Assembly: GCA_002811675.1 (NCBI GenBank)
Contig: PDIM01000001.1
Location: 60,758 to 124,757, forward strand
DNA length: 64,000 nucleotides
From: Ichthyosporea sp. XGB-2017a
Taxonomy: Eukaryota > Opisthokonta > Ichthyosporea
Reading direction: 5' to 3'
Positions 50,464 to 61,000 of the stretch are shown one piece after another. Under the pieces are notes generated by a model. That model searched no databases and was not told the DNA's origin. It was given only the letters and a program-made list of their open reading frames with translations. The first letter of the stretch is position 1; each line of letters opens with the position of its first letter. The translations under genes and the position numbers were made by a program.

Positions 50464-52101
50464 TCAATTCAGCAACTCTCGAATAACACTTTTAATATCA
50501 CCGTCATATTGTTTCAGCAAGAGAACATTCTTGTTGTCATCAAGAAACCCCATTTGGTTCAATGTTTTAGTCAAATTATCCATGCTATCGGTATCTGGAA
50601 TTACGGAACCCATAACTGAATGGTCAAGACCATATGCAGTATTATCTGCTGATGTTCCATCAAACAGTGGTAAGGGCAATCCTGACTGTGTTGCGATTGT
50701 CTGTGATGATTTTAGCTCAGCGTCAGTGCCGCTTTCATGGTCTAAATCTTCATCCACCAGCACGAACTCTTGCCCAAGAGAATTTAAGGACTGACTGCTT
50801 GAAGATTGCTCGCCCGTGGAGTCTTGAACTTTGCAAAAAGAATCTTCGTTTTTAAGCTCTAATGAGTTGGTTCTCGCTAGGACTGGTACTCCATCGACCT
50901 TATCCTTATCTTCAACTGTGATTTGACAGCAAGCTGCAAGATAGGATACCTGATGGTCAGTGTCAAGCATCCATATGCTAAATGCTCTTCCATATAAAGG
51001 CGGGGCTGTAAAATTGATAGGAATGGCGATACTCTCACCTGGCTGAACACTTCCTACACTAATTGTGCCATCTCCTTCAAATAAAAGATTACCATCCTGA
51101 TGCACCAGCTTGGTTGTTTCAGGCCAAGGAAACCGTCCACTGTTATGCAGTTCCCATGTCTTCGTGAACTTCGCGTTTCTAGAGAAAATAGTTCCATCGG
51201 AAACATTGTCGCTGGTAACATAACCTTGGCTATCAACATGGCCATTCAATTCTGGACAAAATGAATTTTCATAGGGAAGTTTTACATCTACTCGACTGCG
51301 CACCAACGAAGGGTATCCAGCAACCGATACCGATATTCTATAAGGAATCGGATGAGTTATTTTAATGAAAAAGTGCTCTCGTGGGTGAGTTAAATTTTTT
51401 TCACAATGGGAGCAGAAATCAAAATCCTCACACATTAAACATTTGTATCTTATTCCTTGAATTTCTTCGTCGCAACCGTCGCATATAATTCCTCTGTGTA
51501 TCTGATTATTCTGGGCCTGGCATTTATCACGCTTATGACTGCTGCAGTAAGCAGTCGATGTGCTTTTGTCCAACAACATTTCCTTTTGCGTTTCAGTTGC
51601 GCAATCAACCAGCGTATCCGAATTAGAACAGGATTGCAAAGGTTGTCGAAATTCTTCCTCACATGGTGTTGTTATGCCTCTATGGGCCTTTGGTAACTTT
51701 ATATCTTCTACAGAGCTACAACTCTCAGGTGGATTTCCTGTTTCTTCAAGAAGAGCATCGATTTGATTAAGGGGTGGCATCCTTTCGTACACATTTAACC
51801 GAACCGTTGGAATTTTGTTGCTGGATTCTTTCAAAAAGAAATTAAAGCATTCATACAATTCCTCATTCGAAGCTATTAAAATTTCATCTTTATCTGCGTC
51901 AATGTATTTCATTTTTGCTTCTGATAAGTCGAACAAAGTCTGCACTCGGACCTTTAAGTATTCGAAGCAGCCAGCATCAACATTACCACAAAGACTGCCG
52001 ACTGACAACCTTTGAACCCGAACATCCCCATTGAAATTAAACTTGAAAACAACTTCTTCCACACCGGAAGAATGGTATAGTGCAGTCAATGATTGCATCA
52101 T
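50464..52101 (-). CDS. NBR1: NBR1-like selective autophagy receptor
   Basis: 545 residues from the ATG at 52101. A strong acceptor (TTTTCTTTTCAG) lies about ten bases upstream, suggesting a 5'UTR intron. NBR1 ties ubiquitinated cargo to autophagosomes. Domains in order: PB1 (about 14-105) with basic VVFKFNF and an acidic OPCA-type loop (YIDADKDEILIASNEEL); a ZZ zinc finger (about 202-245, HRGIICDGCDEEIQGIRYKC, then CEDFDFCSHC); and the Four-Tryptophan/NBR1 domain (about 300-397, KFTKTWELHNSGRFPWPETT, then GRAFSIWMLD). A LIR-like motif follows (EFVLVDED, core Phe446-Val449, acidic flank). The C-terminal UBA (about 508-545) reads LNQMGFLDDNKNVLLLKQYDG. All expected parts of metazoan/plant NBR1 are present in a compact form. 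Confidence 0.93.
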   Translation of the reverse strand: MMQSLTALYHSSGVEEVVFKFNFNGDVRVQRLSVGSLCGNVDAGCFEYLKVRVQTLFDLSEAKMKYIDADKDEILIASNEELYECFNFFLKESSNKIPTVRLNVYERMPPLNQIDALLEETGNPPESCSSVEDIKLPKAHRGITTPCEEEFRQPLQSCSNSDTLVDCATETQKEMLLDKSTSTAYCSSHKRDKCQAQNNQIHRGIICDGCDEEIQGIRYKCLMCEDFDFCSHCEKNLTHPREHFFIKITHPIPYRISVSVAGYPSLVRSRVDVKLPYENSFCPELNGHVDSQGYVTSDNVSDGTIFSRNAKFTKTWELHNSGRFPWPETTKLVHQDGNLLFEGDGTISVGSVQPGESIAIPINFTAPPLYGRAFSIWMLDTDHQVSYLAACCQITVEDKDKVDGVPVLARTNSLELKNEDSFCKVQDSTGEQSSSSQSLNSLGQEFVLVDEDLDHESGTDAELKSSQTIATQSGLPLPLFDGTSADNTAYGLDHSVMGSVIPDTDSMDNLTKTLNQMGFLDDNKNVLLLKQYDGDIKSVIRELLN

Positions 52102-53000
52102 ACCTCGAACTGAAAAGAAAAACCAAAAGTCAAAATGAAGCACTAAAGCATCTGCAGCAGAAGGCAGAGTATTGTACGGTTCTTATCACCAGTTCGCAGC
52201 CGGAGTGATCCGGAATGTGTGTGGTATTTATATATAAGTGGAAGTGTATTATATGCTCTTCTACGAGGGATCCATTAGCTCCTTCTCATTCAATAGTCTA
52301 ATCCTCCTTCATGCATGAATCCCTGTACGGACCTGTTGAACCAATATTATATAGCTGCACAATAGTCAAGGCCGAGGGGATAAACAAATAAACAAAATAC
52401 CTCAACTCAACCATAATATATATTTTGTATGACGTGTGTGCGTAGATCTGGGGTGGGGTGGCATGCCACTCTATCTCCCAGAACCCGCTTATACACGTAA
52501 CCCTAACAGGGGTACCTTATATGGTAATAGTTATCCGTGGTTTTGGCATTTATAATATTCGGTTGTGTATTTGTTATATTCGAAGTACAATAGTGAAAGG
52601 TTGATGCTCAGTGAAAGTTTAAAAGTGACAATGAGACTTTAGAAGATTGTGTGGATTAATGGTACATGCTCTGAAGTCGATCAAGGTAGACGTCGACGTT
52701 ATAACTTGTATGGCATTGGGCAAATAAGTTTAGGTGCTAGATAGTGCATTATACCCAAACTGACATCTCTTTAATGGTACATGCTCTGAAGTCGATCAAG
52801 GTAGACGTCGACGTTATAACTTGTATGGCATTGGGCAAATAAGTTTAGGTGCTAGATAGTGCATTATACCCAAACTGACATCTCTTCGAACTATAATGCC
52901 CACTGCGGTTCGGATTATTGAAGTCTCGCACTTGGGCTGAGCGTAACATTTTCTAGATTCTGGGTAATTGATTGGCGCTGCCCCTGGTAGAAAAGTGAAC
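52102..53000. promoter_or_regulatory. Divergent region between NBR1 and the kinesin, with an exact 115-bp tandem duplication
   Basis: About 900 bases holding the NBR1 and kinesin promoters. Most of the kinesin-proximal part is two identical 115-bp units (next entry). Otherwise A/T-rich with no recognised motif. Confidence 0.6.
52656..52885. repeat. Perfect head-to-tail duplication of a 115-bp unit
   Basis: 52656-52770 and 52771-52885 are identical over all 115 bases. The unit contains GTAGACGTCGACGTTA, a CRE-like palindromic stretch. It ends 115 bp before the kinesin ATG, so the pair lies in its promoter or 5'UTR. Perfect identity indicates a recent duplication, or an assembly artefact. Confidence 0.97.
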
Positions 53001-56000
53001 ATGGCTTCTAAGACAGGACGCGCCAAAAATCCTATAAAAAAAGGTACAAGTAAGCTTACTCAGAATTCATTGAAAGCCCTTGGAGATCCTGGAAATGTTT
53101 TTGATGTTCTTCCTAATATTTCAAAGAATGAAACGAGGGATGCATATAATCCAAAAGTACTCGTTGAAGACGATAACATCAAAGTGGCTGTGAGAGTTAG
53201 ACCTTTTTCCACGGTGGAGTTAGAGAATGGATGCCAGCGCTGTGTCAAAGTCGTTGAAAATCAGCTCCTTATAAGCGAGCAAGGATCAGATAAAAAAGAG
53301 GGGCAGCAATTTGCATTTGATCATATATTTAATGAGACACACGCACAGCATAATATTTACGAAGAGCTTATAAACCCTATAGTAAAGGCTATTTTGGAAG
53401 GGTATAATGGAAGCATCATTGCATATGGGCAAACTGGAACTGGTAAGACCTTTACGATCCAGGGAGGGGAGAGGGAAAAGCGGGGAGTTATTACTAGGGC
53501 CTGTGAAGATATCTTTTACCACATTCACAAGCATGCCGAAACTTCGACGAAGTACTTGGTACGGGCAACTTACTTAGAGTTATATAATGAAAAGGTTTTT
53601 GACCTCCTTGATGATTCAAAAACCCAAGGGCTTCGTATCAGAGAAGATAGTGATCGCGGGATTTATGTAGAAGGTCTGAGTGAACATATAGTGAGGAATA
53701 CGGAGCAAGTGGCACAGCTGCTCAAAAAAGGACAAAATATAAGAGCGACCGCAGCTACTCGGGCAAACAAAGAGAGTAGTCGTTCTCATGCATTATTTAG
53801 CCTTATTATAGAAAGTAAGGAGAGTGGAATGCCGGCCAAGATTGGCAAACTAACTTTGGTAGATCTCGCAGGATCTGAGCGAATGACAGATATTGAAATG
53901 AAACGTGCTCGAATAGCAGAGTTGAAACAAATTAATCTCTCATTAAGCTCCCTTGGTAAAGTTATTTCGGCTCTATCATCAAAGGGCAAGGGTGGACATA
54001 TACCTTACAGAGAATCATCATTGACGAGGCTTTTGCAAGATAGTCTAGGGGGTAACTCTAAAACCAGCATTATAACTACAATTAGTCCAGCCAATAGTAA
54101 TTTCTCAGAATCTCTTTCTACTTTACAGTTTGCACAAAGAGCTAAACATGTTCGCAATAGTGCGCGAATCAATGAAGACATTACTCAGGATGCTTTACTA
54201 TATGCAAAGGAAAAGGAAATTCGAGCGCTTCAGAAGCAGCTCGAAGAATCGCGACAACTTTCTGTGGCCAAAGAAGAATATGAACGATCCCTGCTGCATC
54301 ACAGTAAGATTAGCAAAGAGAAAGAGTTAATGGCTACTGAGCTTGAAAGAAAGGAGCAAGAAGCCAACTCTGTAAAAATGCTAAATCAAAGCTTGGAGGG
54401 GAAAATTGCTGAGTTGGAGCAACAGCTTTTGTATGGTGGTATGCGTATTAAAGAAACAAAGGAATTCAAAGAAGCACTTGAAGAGGAGCGAAATAATTTA
54501 AAGTCCGAGTTTAAGGCTCAACTTAAGTTTATAGAAAAGGAAAAGAAAAAGCTAAGAAAAGAAAAAGAGCACATTGAGCAACTGAAAAACACTCACGGAG
54601 GAATTGGTGATATTCCCGAGACTAAGGCTTTAAATGAGCAGCAGCTCAGTGCTCTACCGAAAGAAGCTAACATAGAAGAAGTTATGCAGCAAAGGGAGTG
54701 GGATGAAGCCTTGTCTATATGGGGGGATTTTATTCAAAGATTTACTCATCCTAAGACTGGGATTTGCTTGTATTATGAAAGAGACGTATCAGGAAATACA
54801 TTCAGCATTTTCAGTGGTAAAAGTATTGGAGTATGGCTAGCACAGAATGTAGCTGATATGAATACTGAAGAAGCAATCACAGGTATGGGCCAAGAAATGG
54901 TAGATTTTGGTATAATATGTTCCGTGAAAGGGAGTGGGGCATTCAAACTTTCCCGAAAAAGTCTTTATGAAATGAGCGATAGTATACTGAATGGCACTTT
55001 TACTGTAACGGCAGCTAATCCAGAGAATGCGGAATTGCCTGCTTTTAGCCAAACATATGCTTTGAATAATGCTAGCAAATCTACTCAAAATGCAAGCCAT
55101 TCTACTATAGGTAGTCTCCCAAACAATCTCCAACAAAATCTTGGGCTGGTGACACCTGATGCGTCGCGCCCTTCATCTCGATCGACTCAATCAAGTGGAC
55201 ACTCCAGTGTAATATCGTATGGTAGAGGGGATAAGTGTCGCACCAGTCTTCATGTAGCAGCAGGAAAAGGAGATAGGAGGGCTATAGGTGCCTTAATATC
55301 TCAGTATGGAGTTGATATTCTTGACGGGGAAGACAAGACACCGCTGGTGTACGCCGCTATGGCTAATCAAACAAAGTGTGCAGAAGCATTAATAAGTGCT
55401 GGGGCTGATGTTAATTCGCTGGATAAAAACATGAGGTCTATTGTAAGCTGGGCATGCTTCTACGGGAGAGCTAGCTGCGTCAAATTGCTTCTCAAACACG
55501 GAGCAAAAGTGCATATTCCTGATGCCGAAAATAGGACATGTGTTCATTACTCATGCAAAATTTTTGACCCTCAATGTCTTCAGTTAATACTTCCCAAAGC
55601 ATCGTATGATCTTGTTAATCACCAAGATGGTGAGAACATGTCAGCCTTGCATTGGTGCGTTCTCTACAACAATGATGAGCACGCCGAATACGTGATGAAA
55701 AAAGGCATTAATGCCAAACTCAAGGATGTGCAAGGAAAGACCGTATTGCACTATGCTGTAACCATGAAATCAAAATCTTGGGCTAAACTTCTTACTGAAT
55801 ATGATCCTACAATTGTGAACATTCCCGAAAATCAACAGAGAACTCCACTTCATCTGGCATGCCATTCCGGAAACCTGGATGTTGTAACTATTTTGACATC
55901 AGTAAGAGGCTGTGATATCAATGCTGTGGACAATAGACTTACAACACCGCTTCATTGGGCTATGGTATCTAATCACCCAAAAATAGTGGAGCATTTACTA

Positions 56001-56174
56001 AAGAGTGGGGCAAATCCTGGAGCAAAGGATGCCAGTGGAATGACCGGTTACGATCATGCAGAAAGCAAAAGCTTTACGGAAGTATGTACTATATATCGCA
56101 AATTTACTGCTCAAAAACGCCCAAGCTTATTGAATATAATGACGAGGCCAATATCTGGGCGCCAGAAGAAGTAA
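53001..56174 (+). CDS. Kinesin motor with DEP domain and ankyrin repeats
   Basis: Single exon, 1057 residues, ATG at 53001. The N-terminal kinesin motor (about 58-395) has P-loop GQTGTGKT (143-150), switch I NKESSRSH (256-263) and switch II DLAGSE (288-293), all intact. It should therefore be an active microtubule motor. A coiled coil (about 400-530) suggests dimerisation. Residues about 573-660 look like a DEP domain (WGDFIQRFTHPKTGICLYYE, GKSIGVWLAQN, EAITGMGQEMVDFGII), usually a membrane or GPCR/Dvl-type docking module. A Ser/Asn-rich linker leads to about eight ankyrin repeats (745-1030; for example CRTSLHVAAGKGDRRAIGAL and RTPLHLACHSGNLDVV). Cargo linking by DEP and ankyrin parts is inferred. 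I know of no standard kinesin family with this order. Confidence 0.9.
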   Translation: MASKTGRAKNPIKKGTSKLTQNSLKALGDPGNVFDVLPNISKNETRDAYNPKVLVEDDNIKVAVRVRPFSTVELENGCQRCVKVVENQLLISEQGSDKKEGQQFAFDHIFNETHAQHNIYEELINPIVKAILEGYNGSIIAYGQTGTGKTFTIQGGEREKRGVITRACEDIFYHIHKHAETSTKYLVRATYLELYNEKVFDLLDDSKTQGLRIREDSDRGIYVEGLSEHIVRNTEQVAQLLKKGQNIRATAATRANKESSRSHALFSLIIESKESGMPAKIGKLTLVDLAGSERMTDIEMKRARIAELKQINLSLSSLGKVISALSSKGKGGHIPYRESSLTRLLQDSLGGNSKTSIITTISPANSNFSESLSTLQFAQRAKHVRNSARINEDITQDALLYAKEKEIRALQKQLEESRQLSVAKEEYERSLLHHSKISKEKELMATELERKEQEANSVKMLNQSLEGKIAELEQQLLYGGMRIKETKEFKEALEEERNNLKSEFKAQLKFIEKEKKKLRKEKEHIEQLKNTHGGIGDIPETKALNEQQLSALPKEANIEEVMQQREWDEALSIWGDFIQRFTHPKTGICLYYERDVSGNTFSIFSGKSIGVWLAQNVADMNTEEAITGMGQEMVDFGIICSVKGSGAFKLSRKSLYEMSDSILNGTFTVTAANPENAELPAFSQTYALNNASKSTQNASHSTIGSLPNNLQQNLGLVTPDASRPSSRSTQSSGHSSVISYGRGDKCRTSLHVAAGKGDRRAIGALISQYGVDILDGEDKTPLVYAAMANQTKCAEALISAGADVNSLDKNMRSIVSWACFYGRASCVKLLLKHGAKVHIPDAENRTCVHYSCKIFDPQCLQLILPKASYDLVNHQDGENMSALHWCVLYNNDEHAEYVMKKGINAKLKDVQGKTVLHYAVTMKSKSWAKLLTEYDPTIVNIPENQQRTPLHLACHSGNLDVVTILTSVRGCDINAVDNRLTTPLHWAMVSNHPKIVEHLLKSGANPGAKDASGMTGYDHAESKSFTEVCTIYRKFTAQKRPSLLNIMTRPISGRQKK

Positions 56175-56278
56175 ACTAAGACAAGTTTTCAAGGGCTATG
56201 AACTCTGAAGTGGTGAATTGTGGAATGGTTTATTGTGAGCCATAACAATCTCAGACTCTTAAGCTAAATTTTTTTAAC

Positions 56279-57288
56279 TTAATCAAGCAAAGGTACAGTT
56301 TCCTCAAGAGGAAGCAAGAGATAAAATTCTTCAAGGATCTTTTCATCACCAACCCAATTTTCTACATACGTCATCACGTCACTAAAACTAACTCTGCCTC
56401 TCGAATAGTCGTAGCATAAGCAATAAAACTGTCGGCAGCTCAATCCATTTTCTTCCATTTTTCTCTAGAAAAGAGCAAAGAAACATTTCAAAGTCAGCAA
56501 GTCATGGGTCTATCAGTCATCACTGTATACCGCGGGGCATTCTACAGTCTGGCTCTATAATTACCTTGATATCGGAAAACACCTCGACAAATCTGCGATA
56601 TTTCTCTATTCTGCTTGCGCTGTCATCCTGTTCCGAAAATGCGCTTTGATTGAAATTCTCCGGGAGAAATCGTGAAAGAGAGGCCAGAAGAGGGGTATGG
56701 CCTCGAAAAATCTCGTGACATTCTCGAAAGACATCAAACGATGTAAAGCTAAAATAAAGGATATTTGATTTTGGGGTAAGTCATGCGTTTCTAAGCACTC
56801 GCGTAAACAGTCACGAAGCAATGAAAAAAGATCACTTACTTTCCCTTTTGATACTGCTCTAAAATACCCACAAAAGAGCAATAAACCCACGGAGTATCTA
56901 TGAAATATTCTCCCACATACTCTACAAACAAGACTGCATCTTTGTAATCTATTGATTCTTCCTATTGTCGGATAAATTTTATTACAAGGCAAAATTTAGT
57001 AACACATTCCAAATACAAAAACCAAAGCACAAAGCACAAAGCACAAAACACAAAACTTACGACTTTGATATCATTGCGTTTCTTTTCTTGCATCACTAGT
57101 GGATGACCTGCCCCCCGAGCAGCCTCCTCCCGTGCAGACGAATTATCACTGCCATTAGTGTTTTCCTCCCAATATTCATCATGAGTAGTCTGTGGAGGAG
57201 CGTATTCTATCCTCTGATTAGGGTGATATGACTCTTGGTTTTGCTGTTGCCCTCCTCTTTGGTCATTGTAATCATCTTCGGTAGACAT
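56279..57288 (-). CDS. Small SIN3-type PAH-domain protein
   Basis: Four exons (57288-57061, 56961-56840, 56748-56565, 56464-56279) join in consistent phases to 239 residues. The first exon encodes a Gln/Asn/Glu-rich disordered N-terminus. Exons 2-3 encode a paired amphipathic helix domain: DYKDAVLFVEYVGEYFIDTP, then YCSFVGILEQYQKG and IFRGHTPLLASLSRFLPENF. It is very close in pattern to SIN3 PAH1/2 (DAL.YL..VK..F.D.P..Y..FL.IM). A second, weaker PAH-like stretch follows (IEKYRRFVEVFSDI, then VENWVGDEKILEEFYLLLP). SIN3 is a histone-deacetylase co-repressor scaffold of over 1000 residues with a HID domain. Here only PAH units exist. It may compete with SIN3 for transcription-factor peptides; this is inference. 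Confidence 0.75.
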
Positions 57289-58012
57289 TATTGCTATCGC
57301 AATGAATATATAAAATTCGTTGAAACAAATAAACAAACTAAATGATGAAACAAATCAAAATATTTCTGTAGTGAGCGAAAGATTACGCACAAATTTGCCT
57401 GACAACTCCTAATTAACATGCATACACAGCGGTAGAATATGTCATCAAACACCCTTTTTACACTCAAATAATCTAATACGAATGGAATGAAAAAACACCA
57501 GGCGCAGAATCTGATGAAGTGCACAGACAAGACCAGGAGGAGGAAATCAACGAGAGAACGAAAGAGGAAAGCAACAAAAACAAAGGCGAAAAAACGAAAT
57601 TTCTAGTACGAAAAAGGCTCCCTGGCCAAGGCCCTGGCAAAAAGAAAAAAATTTTCAGGAATCCCAAAAGTCGAAAATTTTCAGTGGCCCGCGGGTAACG
57701 ATACGATCTTCCTCGGTACAATTATGCGCTGTCACTCAAGTCTTGAGCTGAGAAAAAGCTGAGACTTGAGACTTGAGACTTGAGAGTTGAGACTTGAGAG
57801 TTGAGACGCTCGCTGAAACCTTCGAAAGTCACAAAGTATTCGTACTGACTACTACTACAGTCTACTCGGCTCGAAAGGTCGCGATGTCCGTACGACCTTG
57901 TCCCGTAAACAGCACATAACAAATATACCTTGAATTTATTATACCAATCTTTTAAGCAGTTACTATGAACCAACAAACTTTAAATAAAAAGTACACCACA
58001 GGCCGGCCAAGA
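57289..58012. other. Intergenic region with an ACTTGAGAG-type minisatellite
   Basis: Lies between two reverse-strand genes. Bases 57761-57807 are imperfect copies of GAGACTTGA/GAGAGTTGA. Two short reverse open frames nearby have low-complexity translations and are not supported as genes. Confidence 0.6.
57761..57807. repeat. Short minisatellite (GAGACTTGA / GAGAGTTGA)
   Basis: About five tandem copies of seven to nine bases, in the 5' region of the PAH-protein neighbourhood and downstream of AP-3 delta. Confidence 0.85.
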
Positions 58013-61000
58013 CTATTGCAATTCCTCTTTTAGCTCATTAAGAATATTTCCACACAGATTTGAGTCATTTCCCCTCGCATCAACAGAAGCTAAGCCTTGA
58101 CCCCTCGGCTTAACAAGAAGACACAAATGATGGCCCTGTATAGTTTTACCATACATTGACACAGCCTTTTCGGTAACCTCAACCACACCCAGATTCAACA
58201 ATTGACTAACCATTAGGTAAAACTGCCGAAAAGTTAGACCTTCCGGTGCACTCACTTTTACCGATTGCGACGTACATAATTCTCCTTCTGCCAGCAAAGA
58301 CGCAAATTCATCAACAGAGCATTCAGCAGGCAAAACAAACGCCGAGCAGTTCAGCTTGAGAGTAAAGTCGACTTTGCTGCTTGTTGATCCTTCACCATCC
58401 CTAACCAAATATGTCAAAGTACCTCTTAATTTCTGGGGTACCAGTATACTCTTGACGCTGTATTGAAGTGTACATTCATTGGCGGAGTTTGCAGGCAAAG
58501 CAAACGGAACTTTAAAAGCGTCACTGAACTTAGCACCTGCAGGTCTGACCATTTTGGTGTTCAACGAATCCAAAGTATTGATTTCCATAGAGCTTATATA
58601 CAAATCCGATATATTTCGCAGTACAAAGGCAACACTTACCTTTTGCGAACTGTTCGGGCTACATCTCACAAACGTTTCCACCGACAACTCTTTGCTAGCA
58701 CAAAGCTCTTTAAACACCGGAACGAGCCGCTCTTCTTCTTTTGTGTTACTACCCTTTTTCTTTCCCTTTTTTCTCGAAGATTCCTTTTTGGAATACTCCT
58801 TTCTTGAAGATTCTCTCTTTGAATCTTTCGATTTTTTTGAAGACTCTTTCGACTTCGACTTTCCACTCTTGGTCTTTTCAGCTTTTTCGTCCTTTACCAC
58901 TCCAATTGATGCTTCAGCCTTCTCCTGGCTCAACCAGAATTCCATATCAGCATCCCCACTTTCAGGGCTTTTCGTTTCCACCTCAGCCTTTTCATCTCCA
59001 TTTCTTTGGTCTCCAAAATTCAGCAAGTCGTCAACACCCCCTTTCTTTGACTTGCTTTTCTTTCTTGGCTCTGACCCATCCTCATCACCCTTTTTCTTTT
59101 TCTTTTTTTCACCTTTCTTTTCTTTATGCTTTTTCTGCTTTTTAGACTTCTTTGACTTTTCTTCGACTTGAGTATCTGTTCTAGCTGTTTTAACCACATA
59201 ATGGGTTTGAACGGGAAGCCTTTCATCAGCTCCAAGAGGTGCATCAAGATCAATATCAAGAGCTGAATGTGGATCATTATTGGGGTTTCCAGCAACCACG
59301 TCCGTTTCCCCATCACTTTCACTTGCACCTTCTGGCATCTCACTCGCAAAATTGATTTCATATTTCTTTTCTGGAACAACCTCTTCTTTCGACTTTTTTC
59401 CTTTCTTGCTCTTTTTTCCTTTTTTTCCATAGGAGTGGTCACCAACAGTTAATTTCGTATCAAGGGTAAGCTGCTGGATGGGAATATCATCCAAATCTTC
59501 TGTAACCACAGGCCTTGCCGTTGGCGTATCTCTAAGATAATGGGGGTTATTCATTCGCTGGCTTTTTCTCTTTTCCCTTTCATACTCATTGTTATACGGA
59601 TCTTCTTCTGCACTATCGTCGGACTGATAGGCGTTCCCATAGTTCATATCAAAGCCATCATCCTCCTCCTCTTCAGATTCAGGAATCGGATCATTAATCC
59701 AGCTCTCCAAGTCTAATCCTTCAGGGACGGGTACTTTCTTCTGCGCTTTGGCCGCTACTGGATTTAATTCTCCATCAAATAAGCGGTTCAAGGAAAAAAG
59801 AAGATTGTCACCAGACTCTAAGTTATCCACGATAAAAGACATCAATTGCAACATAGAGCACGCTCTTTCTTGGACTTCTAAATCCGCACTTTCCGTAAAG
59901 TGCTCAAGGCGAGAAACAATCATAAAGCCTACTTTCCGTAAAAGTCTGTGCATGTTATCTTCCTCACTAGCTTCATCATCACTTTCGCCGTTTTCTCCTC
60001 CGATGAAATCCTCCAGCCCTTCAGTTATTGCCCTTGCGATAGATGCGAATATTTTTACGACAGTGTGAATCACAACCGCTTGGACATGGGGGGCTAAATC
60101 AAGTGTGCGGTCACAGAATAAGGCATCTATTACTGGGATAGGAGCTTTAACGTTAGAAGCGTATTCTCCGAGAATATAGCCAACATAGTACAGAATCTCA
60201 GACACAGGTTTCCCGCCATCGGGGACTGCCGTATTGTAAATATGAGGGCTAGAGACTAACTTTGCCAGTAGCAAAGTAGAGTAAGGGCGAACAGCCTTTA
60301 CACGTATAGTGACATCTTGAATCTGCTTACCAACAAGCTCACTATGCATAAACCCTTCTATCTTTGTTATATCACACAGAATAGAAAGGTACCATTCAAA
60401 GTTCGTCATATTTTCATAATTATTCTTAGAACAGATCTCCACAATTCGCTCAATAATGTCTTTTTTAAACATTATTGAGTCGCAATTCTGAATCAGAGAT
60501 AACAATCGCTTAATAATGTCCGTCAAGTTCTTCTTTGTAACCATGCCCACAACCAACTCCAACGCTCTCATTCTAATAGTTTCATCTTCATCATCCAAGC
60601 ACTCTAAAATGACATCTTTGTTTTGATTTAGAGCCTTTGGATACGTGTTCATAATCTTCGACATGGCCAGCAGACCTAAATATTTTAAATTTTGATCGGA
60701 GTCTTCCAGAAACAATCGCAGTTTGGTGACTGCCAAAGAAACACATTTGGCGTTACTGGACATGCCAACAACAATCGTGTTTATACATTCATACAATAAT
60801 GACATTGCATGCGTAGAGTTAATGATATTTGTGATGGGGTCAACTAACTTCTTTACAAGACGGGGTTCTAAAGGAGTCAGCGCCCCCATTAACTTAATGA
60901 TCTTAATAAGCATCCAGTTATTGGTCGAGTTTGTAAGAAGCTTAAATAAAAGAGGCGCTAGCGAAAGATAGTTTTTCGGATTCTTCCTCGCCAATTCGCA

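Noticed and set aside
52102-52143. Upstream extension of NBR1 (a Phe/Trp-rich start)
   Set aside because: It has no ATG and crosses a strong TTTTCTTTTCAG splice acceptor; the ATG at 52101 fits the PB1 domain start.
58463-59452. Long open frames opposite the AP-3 delta gene
   Set aside because: They are antisense to Lys/Glu/Ser-rich coding sequence, which gives long Phe/Ser/Leu-rich shadow frames.
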